DNA from: Chitinophaga sp. Cy-1792
GTDB lineage: Bacteria > Bacteroidota > Bacteroidia > Chitinophagales > Chitinophagaceae
Reading direction: 5' to 3'
Assembly (NCBI RefSeq): GCF_011752935.1
Contig: NZ_VWWO01000001.1
Span: forward strand, 2,914,001 to 2,978,000
Length of the DNA stretch: 64,000 bases
The position numbers and the translations under genes are program-made. The notes below the pieces were generated by a model that saw only the letters and a list, made by a program, of their open reading frames with translations, had not been told where the DNA came from and made no database searches. Below are positions 1 to 9,390 of this stretch, piece by piece (position 1 is the first letter of the stretch; each line of letters starts with the position of its first letter).

Positions 1-1
1 A

Positions 2-424
2 ACGACCAGGGAGAATACCTATCTGTTCAATTCTGATGTACAGATGGTGTTCTTTAAAGATCCCAAGAGCACGGAACATACGCTCTCCTTCGAGTTTCGC
101 GATTCTTCCTATAACCTCATCGATCCGAAAAAATTCAATATCACCCGATGGGATTTAGTTTGTCACCACTTCGGAGACCCGGTGTTTACACCTGAAAACG
201 TAACCTATCAGGTGGCATATCCTATTCCGCTGGCACCTATAGATACCCGGTATGTTACCAGCGGCGGACAACATGCTACCGCAAAGTTTGGGTTCAACAG
301 GATTTCCGGCGGCGGCTTCATAGAAGAATCCTACCTGGGCTGTGATTTTAATATCTATGAGCCCGGTGCCTGGAAGATTATTTTCTGGTTCTACAGGGGA
401 AACCCCGACTTCGGAAGCAAATAG
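2..424 (+). CDS. C-terminal part of an unrecognised protein (5' end outside window)
   Basis: The reading frame is open from base 2 to the stop at 422-424, so the gene begins before the window. The ATG at 44 is internal rather than a real start. The visible part, about 140 residues, is rich in aromatic and beta-prone stretches, has no membrane segment and ends in a GNPDFGSK tail. I do not recognise the family. It lies on the same strand, 90 bp ahead of SusC, so it probably belongs to the same surface-lipoprotein locus. That placement is inference. Confidence 0.55.
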   Translation, partial: TTRENTYLFNSDVQMVFFKDPKSTEHTLSFEFRDSSYNLIDPKKFNITRWDLVCHHFGDPVFTPENVTYQVAYPIPLAPIDTRYVTSGGQHATAKFGFNRISGGGFIEESYLGCDFNIYEPGAWKIIFWFYRGNPDFGSK

Positions 425-514
425 TCATACAGTGAACAGTTTAAAATTATCAATGATAAAAATCTAACCTTAATGTATAAGTATAAATTTATACCAGCTA
501 CGACAGGGGGAAAG

Positions 515-3500
515 ATGAAACATCTTCTCACCATGCTGATGGTACTGCTGCTGGCATTGCATGCCGGCGCACAACCTAAGATGGTGACTGTGCGGGGGAT
601 TGTATACGAAAAGGGCGCCAACGTGGGAGTACCCGGCGTTCCTATCCTGGTGGGTAAACCACCCAAAGGTGTAGCTACTACTGGTGCGGATGGCAGCTTC
701 ACCGCCACTGTACCGGAAGGAGCTGAACTGACCTTTCAGTCAATGGGTTATAATCCCATTATCGTCAAAGCCAAACCCGGCGAATTAATGCGTGTATACC
801 TCACCGTTAAAGAGAATAAACTCAATGAACAGGTGGTGATCGGCTATCAGAAGAAGTCGAGGGAAACCGTTACCGGTTCCACGGTGCTGATCAGCGGTAA
901 GGAATTACAAAGTACGCCGGTGGCTAACGTAATGGAGTTGCTGCAGGGTAAGGTGGCCGGGTTGAATATCCAGAACAATACCGGTGCGCCCGGGTATGCG
1001 GGTACTATTCAATCCCGTGGCCTTTCTACCATGAGTATTTCCGGCTCCGGCGACAATGCCTTCCTGACGCCTACCTCTCCTTTGTTCGTGATCGATGGTA
1101 TTCCGTTAGATCCCAACTCCAACTATGAGTATGGCTTTAATCAGGCAGGTCCGGGCCTTAACCCGCTGTCGCTCATTCCGCAGGAAGATATAGAAAGCGT
1201 ACAGGTATTGAAGGATGCGCAGGCAACGGCGCTGTATGGCTCCCGCGGCGCCTATGGTGTAATCCTCGTTACTACCAAGCGCGGTAAGTCCAGCGTACCG
1301 ATCGTTTCGTATACAGGTAACTTCTTCGTTAGTATACCGCCAACGCTACGTAAGGTAATTGGTGGTAATGCAGAGCGCTATTCACGTATTCAGCAGATAC
1401 TCAATTATACGGATTCTATCAATTATGCGAAGGAGCTGATCAACAGCACGCCTTTCCTGTCAGATTCACTGAACCCTTATTATAACAATTCCACCGACTG
1501 GCAGGGATTATTTTATAAGTATACCTACAATCAAACCCATAATATAACAGTGTCCGGGGGAGATGACCGGTTTAACTATAAAGTGAACCTTGGTTATTAC
1601 GGAGAGAAGGGAATTCTGAAAAATACCAACTTCAACCGCTATAACCTGAACATGAACATGCAGTACAGGCCTACGCAGCGATTAAAAGTAGGCGCTGGTA
1701 TTATGACGGCCATGGGGCAGAACAGCAAGGGAAGTGGTAATGGTATTACACAGTCCGACGTAGGAAAGGCAGGTAATCAGTCGTCGTTGCTGCCGCCGCC
1801 GGCTTTCTATTCTGCATCGGCCAATGCTGTAGCAGCACTCCGTAACGATAACCTCAACAAAACCGCGAACATCATGACCATGATGGACGTGGACTATGAA
1901 GTGGTACCGGGATTGCATGCTACTACCAATTTCAGTTATACCTATACCGGCGAAACGGAAGATAACTTCCTGCCTGCTGCCATCAATAAAAACTATGACC
2001 AGATAACGGCCTATAACGGCCGCAAAACGGCGCTTTACAGTCGTACTGCACTGAGTTACTTCAAAACATGGAATAAGGTGCATAACATGAGTGTAAACGT
2101 CTTTAATGAGTTGAGCCGTAATACGGCACAATCATCTCAATATCGTATCACCGGTACCGCCAGTGATGACCTGAAAGGGCCGCTGGGGTCATCTCCCCAG
2201 TATATGCTGGGAGGTGTTATCGGAACACCATCAGATCAGCGTACCGCTGCCTTTGCCGTGTCTGCCAGCTATAACTACAATACCAAATACCTGCTGGACC
2301 TGGGTTACAGGCTGGATGCATCTTCCAACCTGGGCCGTAAAACACCGTATTCCAATAACCCGAATATCGGTCTCAGATGGAACTTCAGCAAAGAGAATTT
2401 CTTAAAGGAAAAAACCTGGCTCGACTATGCTGCGCTGCGTTTCACCTGGGGACGTAATGTTACGCCTAAAGGAACCATCTTCGATGCCTACGGTATCTAC
2501 GACGACAGAAACGGCGGCCGTTATAACGACAAGCCTATGAGCGGCATCGACTATTCACAGCTGCCCAATAACGACCTGAAACCCACCATTAGCACACAGT
2601 ACAATATTGGTACAGACTGGGGCTTCTGGAATGGTAAGCTCAACATCATGATGGATGCCTATGTCAAGTATGTAGATAATGACCTGATGGAGCTCAAACT
2701 GCCTACCAGCAGTGGTTTTGCCAAGGTGAACAGTAATGATGCGGGCCTGATGGACGTAGGCTTTGAGTGGGACTTCACCTATCGCCCGCTGCCTAAAACC
2801 AGCAAGTGGAACTGGACACTCAGTCTGAATGGCGCCATCAACAAAGACTATTGTACCCGCCTGCCCAATGGCGCCAGAGAGGCCATGCATTACGACTCTA
2901 CCAATAAACAGAACATCCTCTATCGTGTTGGCCGTAATGCGCTCACCAACGTATTGCTGAATACCCGTGGCGCCTATGCTACCACCGGTGATGTGCCTGT
3001 GGATCCGGCTTCCGGTAATCCACTTGTAGTGCTGAATTATGGGGGAGATCAATATGTTGTTGTTCGCCAGGGAGATCCTATCTGGACAGATGTAAATGGT
3101 GACTATGTGATCGATAACCGCGATGTTATCTATGCTGGTAGCTCCCAGCCATTAATTACAGGAGGTTTCAGCTCTTATCTTTCCTATGGTGCATGGTCAT
3201 TGAATATTTCAGGATCCTATACCCTGATACGTTCCATCCTCAATAACGCCGTACAGGCCCGGTTTGATGGCTATTCCGATCCTACCGCCAGCAATGTGGC
3301 GCTGGTGCCGTTAAGTGATTATAATTACTGGAAAAAAACGGGAGACAAAGCAACTTATCCTAACCCTTACGACTATGCGCGATATGGTAATATACGTCCT
3401 TATCGGGTAGACCAGACGTTGTTTGAAGAAGATGGCTCTTACGTAAAATTCCAGTCGATAACACTCGCATATACGATCCCGCGTGATAAAACCATTCGTT

Positions 3501-3664
3501 GGGGCGTCACTTCCTGCAGGTCGTATGTGACGGTATCCAACCCGGTTATCCTTACCCGTTACAGCGGTCCGAACCCGGAAGCTGTAACCGCACTGGGAAG
3601 GGATCAGAAGGATGGTTATCCGGTACGTAAAACAATCACCATTGGCCTGAACGTACAGTTCTAA
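515..3664 (+). CDS. SusC/RagA-family TonB-dependent outer-membrane transporter
   Basis: This is a 1049-aa outer-membrane importer that works with the SusD lipoprotein encoded next. The start at 515 is chosen because it begins a clean signal peptide (MKHLLTMLMVLLLALHAGAQ); an in-frame ATG at 473 would add 14 polar residues in front. A carboxypeptidase-D regulatory-like domain follows (about 25-105), then a TonB-box-like EQVVIGYQ, the plug domain with the SusC/RagA signature YGSRGAYGVILVTTKRG, and a large beta-barrel ending in a typical aromatic tail (GLNVQF). Length is normal for the family. The substrate cannot be read from the sequence; the downstream M60 peptidase suggests glycopeptides or glycoprotein fragments, which is inference. 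Confidence 0.96.
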   Translation: MKHLLTMLMVLLLALHAGAQPKMVTVRGIVYEKGANVGVPGVPILVGKPPKGVATTGADGSFTATVPEGAELTFQSMGYNPIIVKAKPGELMRVYLTVKENKLNEQVVIGYQKKSRETVTGSTVLISGKELQSTPVANVMELLQGKVAGLNIQNNTGAPGYAGTIQSRGLSTMSISGSGDNAFLTPTSPLFVIDGIPLDPNSNYEYGFNQAGPGLNPLSLIPQEDIESVQVLKDAQATALYGSRGAYGVILVTTKRGKSSVPIVSYTGNFFVSIPPTLRKVIGGNAERYSRIQQILNYTDSINYAKELINSTPFLSDSLNPYYNNSTDWQGLFYKYTYNQTHNITVSGGDDRFNYKVNLGYYGEKGILKNTNFNRYNLNMNMQYRPTQRLKVGAGIMTAMGQNSKGSGNGITQSDVGKAGNQSSLLPPPAFYSASANAVAALRNDNLNKTANIMTMMDVDYEVVPGLHATTNFSYTYTGETEDNFLPAAINKNYDQITAYNGRKTALYSRTALSYFKTWNKVHNMSVNVFNELSRNTAQSSQYRITGTASDDLKGPLGSSPQYMLGGVIGTPSDQRTAAFAVSASYNYNTKYLLDLGYRLDASSNLGRKTPYSNNPNIGLRWNFSKENFLKEKTWLDYAALRFTWGRNVTPKGTIFDAYGIYDDRNGGRYNDKPMSGIDYSQLPNNDLKPTISTQYNIGTDWGFWNGKLNIMMDAYVKYVDNDLMELKLPTSSGFAKVNSNDAGLMDVGFEWDFTYRPLPKTSKWNWTLSLNGAINKDYCTRLPNGAREAMHYDSTNKQNILYRVGRNALTNVLLNTRGAYATTGDVPVDPASGNPLVVLNYGGDQYVVVRQGDPIWTDVNGDYVIDNRDVIYAGSSQPLITGGFSSYLSYGAWSLNISGSYTLIRSILNNAVQARFDGYSDPTASNVALVPLSDYNYWKKTGDKATYPNPYDYARYGNIRPYRVDQTLFEEDGSYVKFQSITLAYTIPRDKTIRWGVTSCRSYVTVSNPVILTRYSGPNPEAVTALGRDQKDGYPVRKTITIGLNVQF

Positions 3665-3697
3665 ACAATCATGAATCAAGCAATTAAACAGTGATAT

Positions 3698-5203
3698 ATG
3701 AAGCGTTTTATCATTGCGGTGGGAATGGCTGCATTGCTTTGCATCAGCCAGTCGGGATGCAAGAAATTCCTTGACACCGAGTCACCTACAAAGGAATCTG
3801 GCGCCAGCTTCTGGAAAACCAGGGAAGATGTGGAGCGATTTACAAATAATATGTACGGAGAGATAGCAGATGTTTTGTTAAATAACTCCTTCTTCCTGGC
3901 AGCCGAATTCAGGTGTGGTGTTTATCGCCAGACACCGATGGCACAAGCGATATGGAACCGTACCTATTTTGATTTTCTTGTTTATAATAACATGAAATCC
4001 CTGCAGATACATAACTATTGGAATGATTACTTCCATTTCGATAATATCCGCAAATGGGATGGTTATTTCAAAGTGATACAATCTGCAGGTATCCTGCAAG
4101 ACAGGGTAATGGGCGTTTCCAGCAGTGAAGTATCGGATACGGATAAACGTCGTTATAAAGCAGAGGCAGTATGGGTAAGATGTTTCCTGTATTTTATTAT
4201 GGTAAGATTATATGGAGACGTACCCTATTACAAAGACCCATATTTCGCGGGTATCATCGGCAGAACAAAATTCACAGATGTACTGAATAGCTGTATCGCT
4301 GATCTGGACGCCATTAAAGGAGATCTCCCATGGGCCTATTCAGACCCTAAGATGAAAGCCGTAAGGCCTTCCCGCGGTGCTGCCATCGACCTGATGATGC
4401 ACATGAATATGTGGAATGCCGGCTTTGATGAAGCCAATAAAGACAAATATTATACCGCCACCGTTCAGCTGGGAAAAGAGCTGCTGGAAAACAACAATGG
4501 TGCTTACAGACTGCTGACCATTTCAGAGTTTAAGCGACTATTCAGAGGCGGATCAGAAGAAGGGCTGTTTGAGTTTACACAGAATGTCAACTATGGAGAA
4601 GTACGTGGATTCGGGTACCAGTATCTGAATGATAATGTACTGGAACACTCCGGCGGCGGCTATTCCTATGTAAACCTGGTGCCTAAATTCATGGAAAAAA
4701 TGTACCCCCTGGGTATAGTAGACAGAAGAAGAGATGCCTGGTTTGATGTGAATACCATGTACACCGGCGGTAACCTGGTGGAGTTCAGAAAATTTGCTGC
4801 CAACGTAGGCAGTAATATCGCTTTCGATGGAAATCTCATCGTATTCAGACTCGCAGATGCTATCCTGCTGGCAGCTGAAGCCAACGCAGAACTGGGCGCC
4901 GGTAATGAAGCCGAGGCCACCCGCTTACTGAACCTCATCCGCGCAAGAGCCGAAACAATTCCATATGTAGGCGCAGGCGGGCAAGACCTGAAAGATGCCA
5001 TATTCTGGGAAAGGGCCCGGGAGCTAATGGGAGAGGGACATGCCTTCTATGACCTGGTACGTACACATCGTATTATCAACAGTGAATACTGTACGGCGCC
5101 AATCAGCCCTTCTGCATTTCTGCGTGGTGCCTGGACCTGGCCTATCGATGCCAGCGCACTCACCAACAACCCACTGATGAAACTCAATGATTACTGGCTC
5201 TAA
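3698..5203 (+). CDS. SusD/RagB-family surface glycan-binding lipoprotein
   Basis: This 501-aa lipoprotein has a signal peptide ending in the lipobox QSGC, then KKFLDTESP, a hallmark of mature SusD proteins. The C-terminal part carries the family signature (RARAE...ERARELMGEGHAFYDLVR). SusD proteins cap the SusC barrel on the cell surface and capture the ligand. The gene starts 33 bp after the SusC stop, and the next gene starts 12 bp after its own stop, so the genes look co-transcribed. Confidence 0.96.
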   Translation: MKRFIIAVGMAALLCISQSGCKKFLDTESPTKESGASFWKTREDVERFTNNMYGEIADVLLNNSFFLAAEFRCGVYRQTPMAQAIWNRTYFDFLVYNNMKSLQIHNYWNDYFHFDNIRKWDGYFKVIQSAGILQDRVMGVSSSEVSDTDKRRYKAEAVWVRCFLYFIMVRLYGDVPYYKDPYFAGIIGRTKFTDVLNSCIADLDAIKGDLPWAYSDPKMKAVRPSRGAAIDLMMHMNMWNAGFDEANKDKYYTATVQLGKELLENNNGAYRLLTISEFKRLFRGGSEEGLFEFTQNVNYGEVRGFGYQYLNDNVLEHSGGGYSYVNLVPKFMEKMYPLGIVDRRRDAWFDVNTMYTGGNLVEFRKFAANVGSNIAFDGNLIVFRLADAILLAAEANAELGAGNEAEATRLLNLIRARAETIPYVGAGGQDLKDAIFWERARELMGEGHAFYDLVRTHRIINSEYCTAPISPSAFLRGAWTWPIDASALTNNPLMKLNDYWL

Positions 5204-5215
5204 ACCTTATAACAG

Positions 5216-5932
5216 ATGAAAATGAAAAAACAACCGCTCCCTTTTCTGATAGGTTTGGCAGCAGTACTGCTGCTGTTCAGCGCCTGCAAAAAAGATTACT
5301 ACCAGGATAGCGGCCTCGCTAAAGGAAAATTTGATGGTACCGTACTGCAGTACCTGAAAGCACGCCCGGACTATTTCAAGAACCTGGTGAAAACGATAGA
5401 AATGGCGCAGATGGAAGATATTCTCTCCAAAGAAGAAATCACCTTCTTCGCGCCGGGTGATGCCTCCATCGATAGTACCATCCGTTATACCAACCTGATG
5501 TTATACGCTACCGGACTGGATACCATCAAATCCATTGCTGATGTACCTCCGCAGGTATGGCGGGAAATGCTGGGCAGGTACATCTTCCGTGGTAAAATTA
5601 TGTTGAATGATGTACCACAGGTAGACTGGTCTTTATTTTCCACCTATCACGGCGAGTATATGAAATCCTACGATGATGTGATCATGCACCTTGGCGTCGT
5701 GTACCACGACGAAGGCAGTGCGAAATACGTTGGGTACAGGCAGTTGTTTATATCCTATGCCCCTTCACCGGAATTGTCCTCGGGGCCGAGTTTTATAGCG
5801 CCGGTTGCCTCCGTGAACATAGAGCCCACCAATGGCGTCGTGCATGCTATACAGACAAAGACACACCTGTTTGGGTTTAGTCTGTTCGAATTTTATAACC
5901 GCTGCATTTTCTATGGCGTAGGGCATAAATAG
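5216..5932 (+). CDS. Fasciclin-domain lipoprotein
   Basis: This 238-aa protein has a lipoprotein signal (LLLFSAC|KKDYYQ) and one fasciclin (FAS1) fold. The evidence for FAS1 is the TVLQYLKARPDYFKNLVK segment followed by the ITFFAPGDASID motif, which matches the TFFAPTDxA core of FAS1 domains. Such proteins are common accessory members of Bacteroidota SusCD loci and are thought to act as surface binding or adhesion modules. A second ATG two codons downstream (5222) is an equally good start. Confidence 0.85.
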   Translation: MKMKKQPLPFLIGLAAVLLLFSACKKDYYQDSGLAKGKFDGTVLQYLKARPDYFKNLVKTIEMAQMEDILSKEEITFFAPGDASIDSTIRYTNLMLYATGLDTIKSIADVPPQVWREMLGRYIFRGKIMLNDVPQVDWSLFSTYHGEYMKSYDDVIMHLGVVYHDEGSAKYVGYRQLFISYAPSPELSSGPSFIAPVASVNIEPTNGVVHAIQTKTHLFGFSLFEFYNRCIFYGVGHK

Positions 5933-5952
5933 TAATCATTCAACTAAGAAGT

Positions 5953-7593
5953 ATGAAGCAATTATTCAGATATCATATAGCTTGTTTCCTGTTGATGACC
6001 GGCGTTTTCGCAGGTTGTAAAAAGGATAACGACAAATACTATCCTGATCCGTATGCCGGCGGTAAGAAGCCGCTGGGCATAGCTTTCAGTGATGTGTTGC
6101 CCACGCCGAATACTGGCCCTGCCGGCGCGCAGGTGGTGTATAAAGTCGTGGGCTTACTGGCGCATAAAGATTCAATCCACTTCTATCAGAATGGTGAGCT
6201 GGCGCAGATCGTAAATGTGACTGATTCCACATTGACAGTGGTAATGCCGGCAGCTGCCAGTTCAGGTACAGGATGGGTGGCCATTGGGGCACAGGTATTT
6301 TCTTCCCCCTTATTTCGTGTAAGCGGTAAGGTTAGAATAGACAATACCTTTAAAGCCGGTCTGGGAACAGATGGGCCGATCTATCAGATCACTCCTACCA
6401 GCGATAACCGCTACCTGCTCACGGGTTCCTTTCACCTCTATAATAGCAATGGCCAGGGCAACTGGCTCAATGGTATCGCCAAAATTGAGAAAAACGGACA
6501 ATACGTTAGCGATATGAAAACGGATTCGGCAGCAGGCAGGTTCGGTACTTTGTATTCGGCCGCAGAACTTCCCGGCGGCGGTTTTATACTGAGTGGCAAC
6601 TTCAGCACCTACGGCTATAAACGGAATATCTCCAACATGGTACGTGTCAATTCTGTCGGGCAGATCGATACGGTAGTACAAACCGTTATTCCGGAAATGG
6701 GCAACTACGATCCCGATAGCGGCGGAAAAGATATGACTGAAGCCAATTCCAAAGACACCGTTTCTGCATTTAACGGTGGTAGCTTATTCGGTGGGGCAAG
6801 GATTTATTACTATAACAACAGGATATATTCCATTGGTAGTCTGTATGCCTATTTTCAGACCTATTACCCGAGCAGCACGAGGAATGCTAAAGTAACAGAT
6901 ATGCGGTTTGTTAATAGCATTATGTCTACAGACGTGGACGGTAACCTGGACTCTTCCTATCACTATGATCTGGGGCAGCATCAGGGCTTATCGGGTGCCG
7001 ACGGCTCAATAAAAGATGGTATTATGCAGACAGATGGGAAAATCGTGCTGGTAGGTAAGTTTACGAAGTTTGATAACCAGCCGGCAAACAATATCGTCCG
7101 GTTAGATAATAACGGTCAGGTAGATAAAACCTTCAAATCAGGTACAGGTACCGATGGCGACATCTACTCCATCACCTTTAACCCTACTACGCAAAAGTAC
7201 CTTCTTTCCGGCCGTTTTACCAGCTATAATGGTCAGCCCTGCAATGGTGTGATGTTACTCAATGCAGATGGTTCGCCGGTACCTGGATTTAATACCGACA
7301 TATTCGGTAATGGTTTTCCGTTACATGCCGGCCAGCTGAAGAACGGAATGATACTGGTGTCAGGTTCCTTCGAAAAGTATGGCAGCAGACGCAAAGTAGG
7401 ATTAGTAATACTGAATGCAGATGGCTCCTATGCTGCGGCCTATAATAATACCGGCGCGCTGGGAGGTGTAGTATATGGTATTGTCGAAACTACCTCTGCA
7501 GAAGGAGAAACAGCGGTAATACTTTATGGCGTACTGATGTCCTTCGATAGTAATCCTATCGGAAATATCTGCCGTATTATCCTGGCCAAATAA
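5953..7593 (+). CDS. TIG/IPT + delta-60 repeat propeller lipoprotein (DUF5008-like)
   Basis: This 546-aa lipoprotein (lipobox VFAGC|KKDND) has an IPT/TIG-like immunoglobulin fold at about residues 37-120. A long series of delta-60-type repeats follows. Two clear copies are the IDNTFKAGLGTDGPIYQI and VDKTFKSGTGTDGDIYSI segments, each followed by a YLL[TS]G[SR]F strand. Repeats of this kind form beta-propellers. The likely role is binding at the cell surface beside SusCD. No catalytic motif was seen. Gene spacing of 20-27 bp on both sides supports one operon. Confidence 0.82.
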   Translation: MKQLFRYHIACFLLMTGVFAGCKKDNDKYYPDPYAGGKKPLGIAFSDVLPTPNTGPAGAQVVYKVVGLLAHKDSIHFYQNGELAQIVNVTDSTLTVVMPAAASSGTGWVAIGAQVFSSPLFRVSGKVRIDNTFKAGLGTDGPIYQITPTSDNRYLLTGSFHLYNSNGQGNWLNGIAKIEKNGQYVSDMKTDSAAGRFGTLYSAAELPGGGFILSGNFSTYGYKRNISNMVRVNSVGQIDTVVQTVIPEMGNYDPDSGGKDMTEANSKDTVSAFNGGSLFGGARIYYYNNRIYSIGSLYAYFQTYYPSSTRNAKVTDMRFVNSIMSTDVDGNLDSSYHYDLGQHQGLSGADGSIKDGIMQTDGKIVLVGKFTKFDNQPANNIVRLDNNGQVDKTFKSGTGTDGDIYSITFNPTTQKYLLSGRFTSYNGQPCNGVMLLNADGSPVPGFNTDIFGNGFPLHAGQLKNGMILVSGSFEKYGSRRKVGLVILNADGSYAAAYNNTGALGGVVYGIVETTSAEGETAVILYGVLMSFDSNPIGNICRIILAK

Positions 7594-7619
7594 TTACATC
7601 ATCATAATCAGCATATAGT

Positions 7620-9365
7620 ATGAAAAAAATAATGTCGCTGCTGGGCTTTGCTGCCATTCTTATGACTGTCGCCTGCAACAAGGAGCAAACCAATATGCTG
7701 GCAGGCAAAGATTATAAGAATGATGCCGGCCTTACAGACAAACAAAAGAAAGTACTCTTCCTGGTCATTGATGGTGCCAGAGGAACTACGGTGCGTGCCA
7801 TGCAGCCACCTGTGCTGTGGTCTATGCGCGACAGCGCCATCTATACCTGGACGGGCATCGCCGAAAAATCCGCTACGAACGGCGCCAACTGGACGGCCAT
7901 GCTCACGGGCGTACTGGCCGCTAAAAACGGCGTCAATAGCAATGATTTGTCTGCCGCCAAACTATCGGCATACCCCATTTTTACCTCCCGTCTCAAAGAT
8001 GCAGGTATGAAATTAAACACTGCGGCCTTTTGCGCCAGTGCAACGCTGAGTCAGCAGCTGATAGGGAATAGTATGGATGTTAATAAAACATTCTCTTCTG
8101 ATGCAGCAGTAAAAGCTGCATTACTCGATCAGCTGACGAAAGATAGTACCGATATCGTTTTTGCAGAGTTTAACGAAGTAGATAAAGCCGGCGCGCAATA
8201 CGGCTACGATGAATCGGTGCCGCAATACACCGATGCCATCGCTGCTGCCGATAAAAATATCGGTGACATCATGGACGTGCTGCGTGCCCGCAAAACCTAT
8301 GCAAAGGAAGACTGGCTGGTCATCATTACTTCCAGTAAAGGCGGTAGCTGGCCGGTAGCGCCAGCAGATGATGACGGTACTATCTTCAGCGTACCGGATG
8401 TAAATACATTTACTTTCCTCTATAATCCACGCTTTATCAGCGATCCTATCGCCAGGCCTGAAAAGGTGCGTGTCGCCTTTGAAGGAAAAGCAGTACGCAT
8501 GTACGGTGATCCCAGCAATACCTATGTACGTGCAGAATGTAATGATGGCGGGGCTTTCAACCTGCAGGGAAGAAATATGACGTTTGAGTGTAAGATGAAA
8601 ATGAACAAGAACGCCAACGGTAACTACTCCTACATTTACCCTCCTTTCCTGGGTAAGATTTCCGCCAGGTCCAGTAATAACCCTGGCTGGGCGTTCTTCC
8701 GCAATGGTAACAGAATTAACTTCTTTGTAGCAGATGGCTCCAATAAAGCAGAAATAGGTTCGCAAGGTCCTGAACTTAGTGATGGCAACTGGCATAACAT
8801 ATCGGGGGTTGTCAGGGTGGGCACCAATACTATTAACACAGCCCTGCTGATTGATGGTGTTCAGGTAGACCAGGGCTCCATCGCTGTAGCCAACGTAGCC
8901 AATATTACCAGCACTGCCAATACGATCATCGGTCCTTTTAAGGAAGTGTTCAGCGGGGGGTATTTAGATGCCTATATCGTAGATGTGAGGATCTTCAGTA
9001 CAGCCGTTCCGAACGATGTTATCAAAACATGGGGCGAAAGAACAGAAGTAAACAAAGCGCATCCTTACTATGCAAATCTCATCGGGTACTGGCCATGCCT
9101 CGATGGCAGCGGTAGTAAATATCTTGATAAAACTACCAATAAGCATGATTTTAACCTGGTTGGAAATTATAAGTGGGATGAATTTGCAGATCAGAGCGGG
9201 TACTTGTATCCAGCTATTCCCAACTTCGAGCGCTATGTGCCTAATACAGTAGATCTGCCCATGGTTATTTTCAACTGGATGAATGAACCTGTCAGCCTTG
9301 ACTGGTCGCTGGATGCCAAATCGTGGCCGGCAAACTTCCGTGATTTTCCACCGGTAAGCAGATGA
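7620..9365 (+). CDS. Degenerate alkaline-phosphatase-fold + LamG (DUF4983-like) lipoprotein, paralogue 1
   Basis: This 581-aa lipoprotein has lipobox TVAC|NKEQ. Residues about 45-270 follow the alkaline phosphatase/NPP fold: the first metal Asp is kept in VIDG (D51) and an MLTG helix cap is present. The expected DxxGH motif reads DKAGA (A192) and the expected SDHG reads SSKG (S239, K240), so one metal site looks lost. Residues about 290-450 form a LamG/concanavalin-like domain (ECKMKMNK, GWAFFRNGN, LDAYIVDVRIF). A short C-terminal module follows. It is probably a binding protein rather than an active phosphatase. It is the first of three paralogues interleaved with the M60 peptidase. Confidence 0.8.
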   Translation: MKKIMSLLGFAAILMTVACNKEQTNMLAGKDYKNDAGLTDKQKKVLFLVIDGARGTTVRAMQPPVLWSMRDSAIYTWTGIAEKSATNGANWTAMLTGVLAAKNGVNSNDLSAAKLSAYPIFTSRLKDAGMKLNTAAFCASATLSQQLIGNSMDVNKTFSSDAAVKAALLDQLTKDSTDIVFAEFNEVDKAGAQYGYDESVPQYTDAIAAADKNIGDIMDVLRARKTYAKEDWLVIITSSKGGSWPVAPADDDGTIFSVPDVNTFTFLYNPRFISDPIARPEKVRVAFEGKAVRMYGDPSNTYVRAECNDGGAFNLQGRNMTFECKMKMNKNANGNYSYIYPPFLGKISARSSNNPGWAFFRNGNRINFFVADGSNKAEIGSQGPELSDGNWHNISGVVRVGTNTINTALLIDGVQVDQGSIAVANVANITSTANTIIGPFKEVFSGGYLDAYIVDVRIFSTAVPNDVIKTWGERTEVNKAHPYYANLIGYWPCLDGSGSKYLDKTTNKHDFNLVGNYKWDEFADQSGYLYPAIPNFERYVPNTVDLPMVIFNWMNEPVSLDWSLDAKSWPANFRDFPPVSR

Positions 9366-9390
9366 TCTTTTTTATCCAAAAAATGAACGC

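Noticed and set aside
473..514. Longer start of the SusC gene
   Set aside because: It would place 14 polar residues before the signal peptide.
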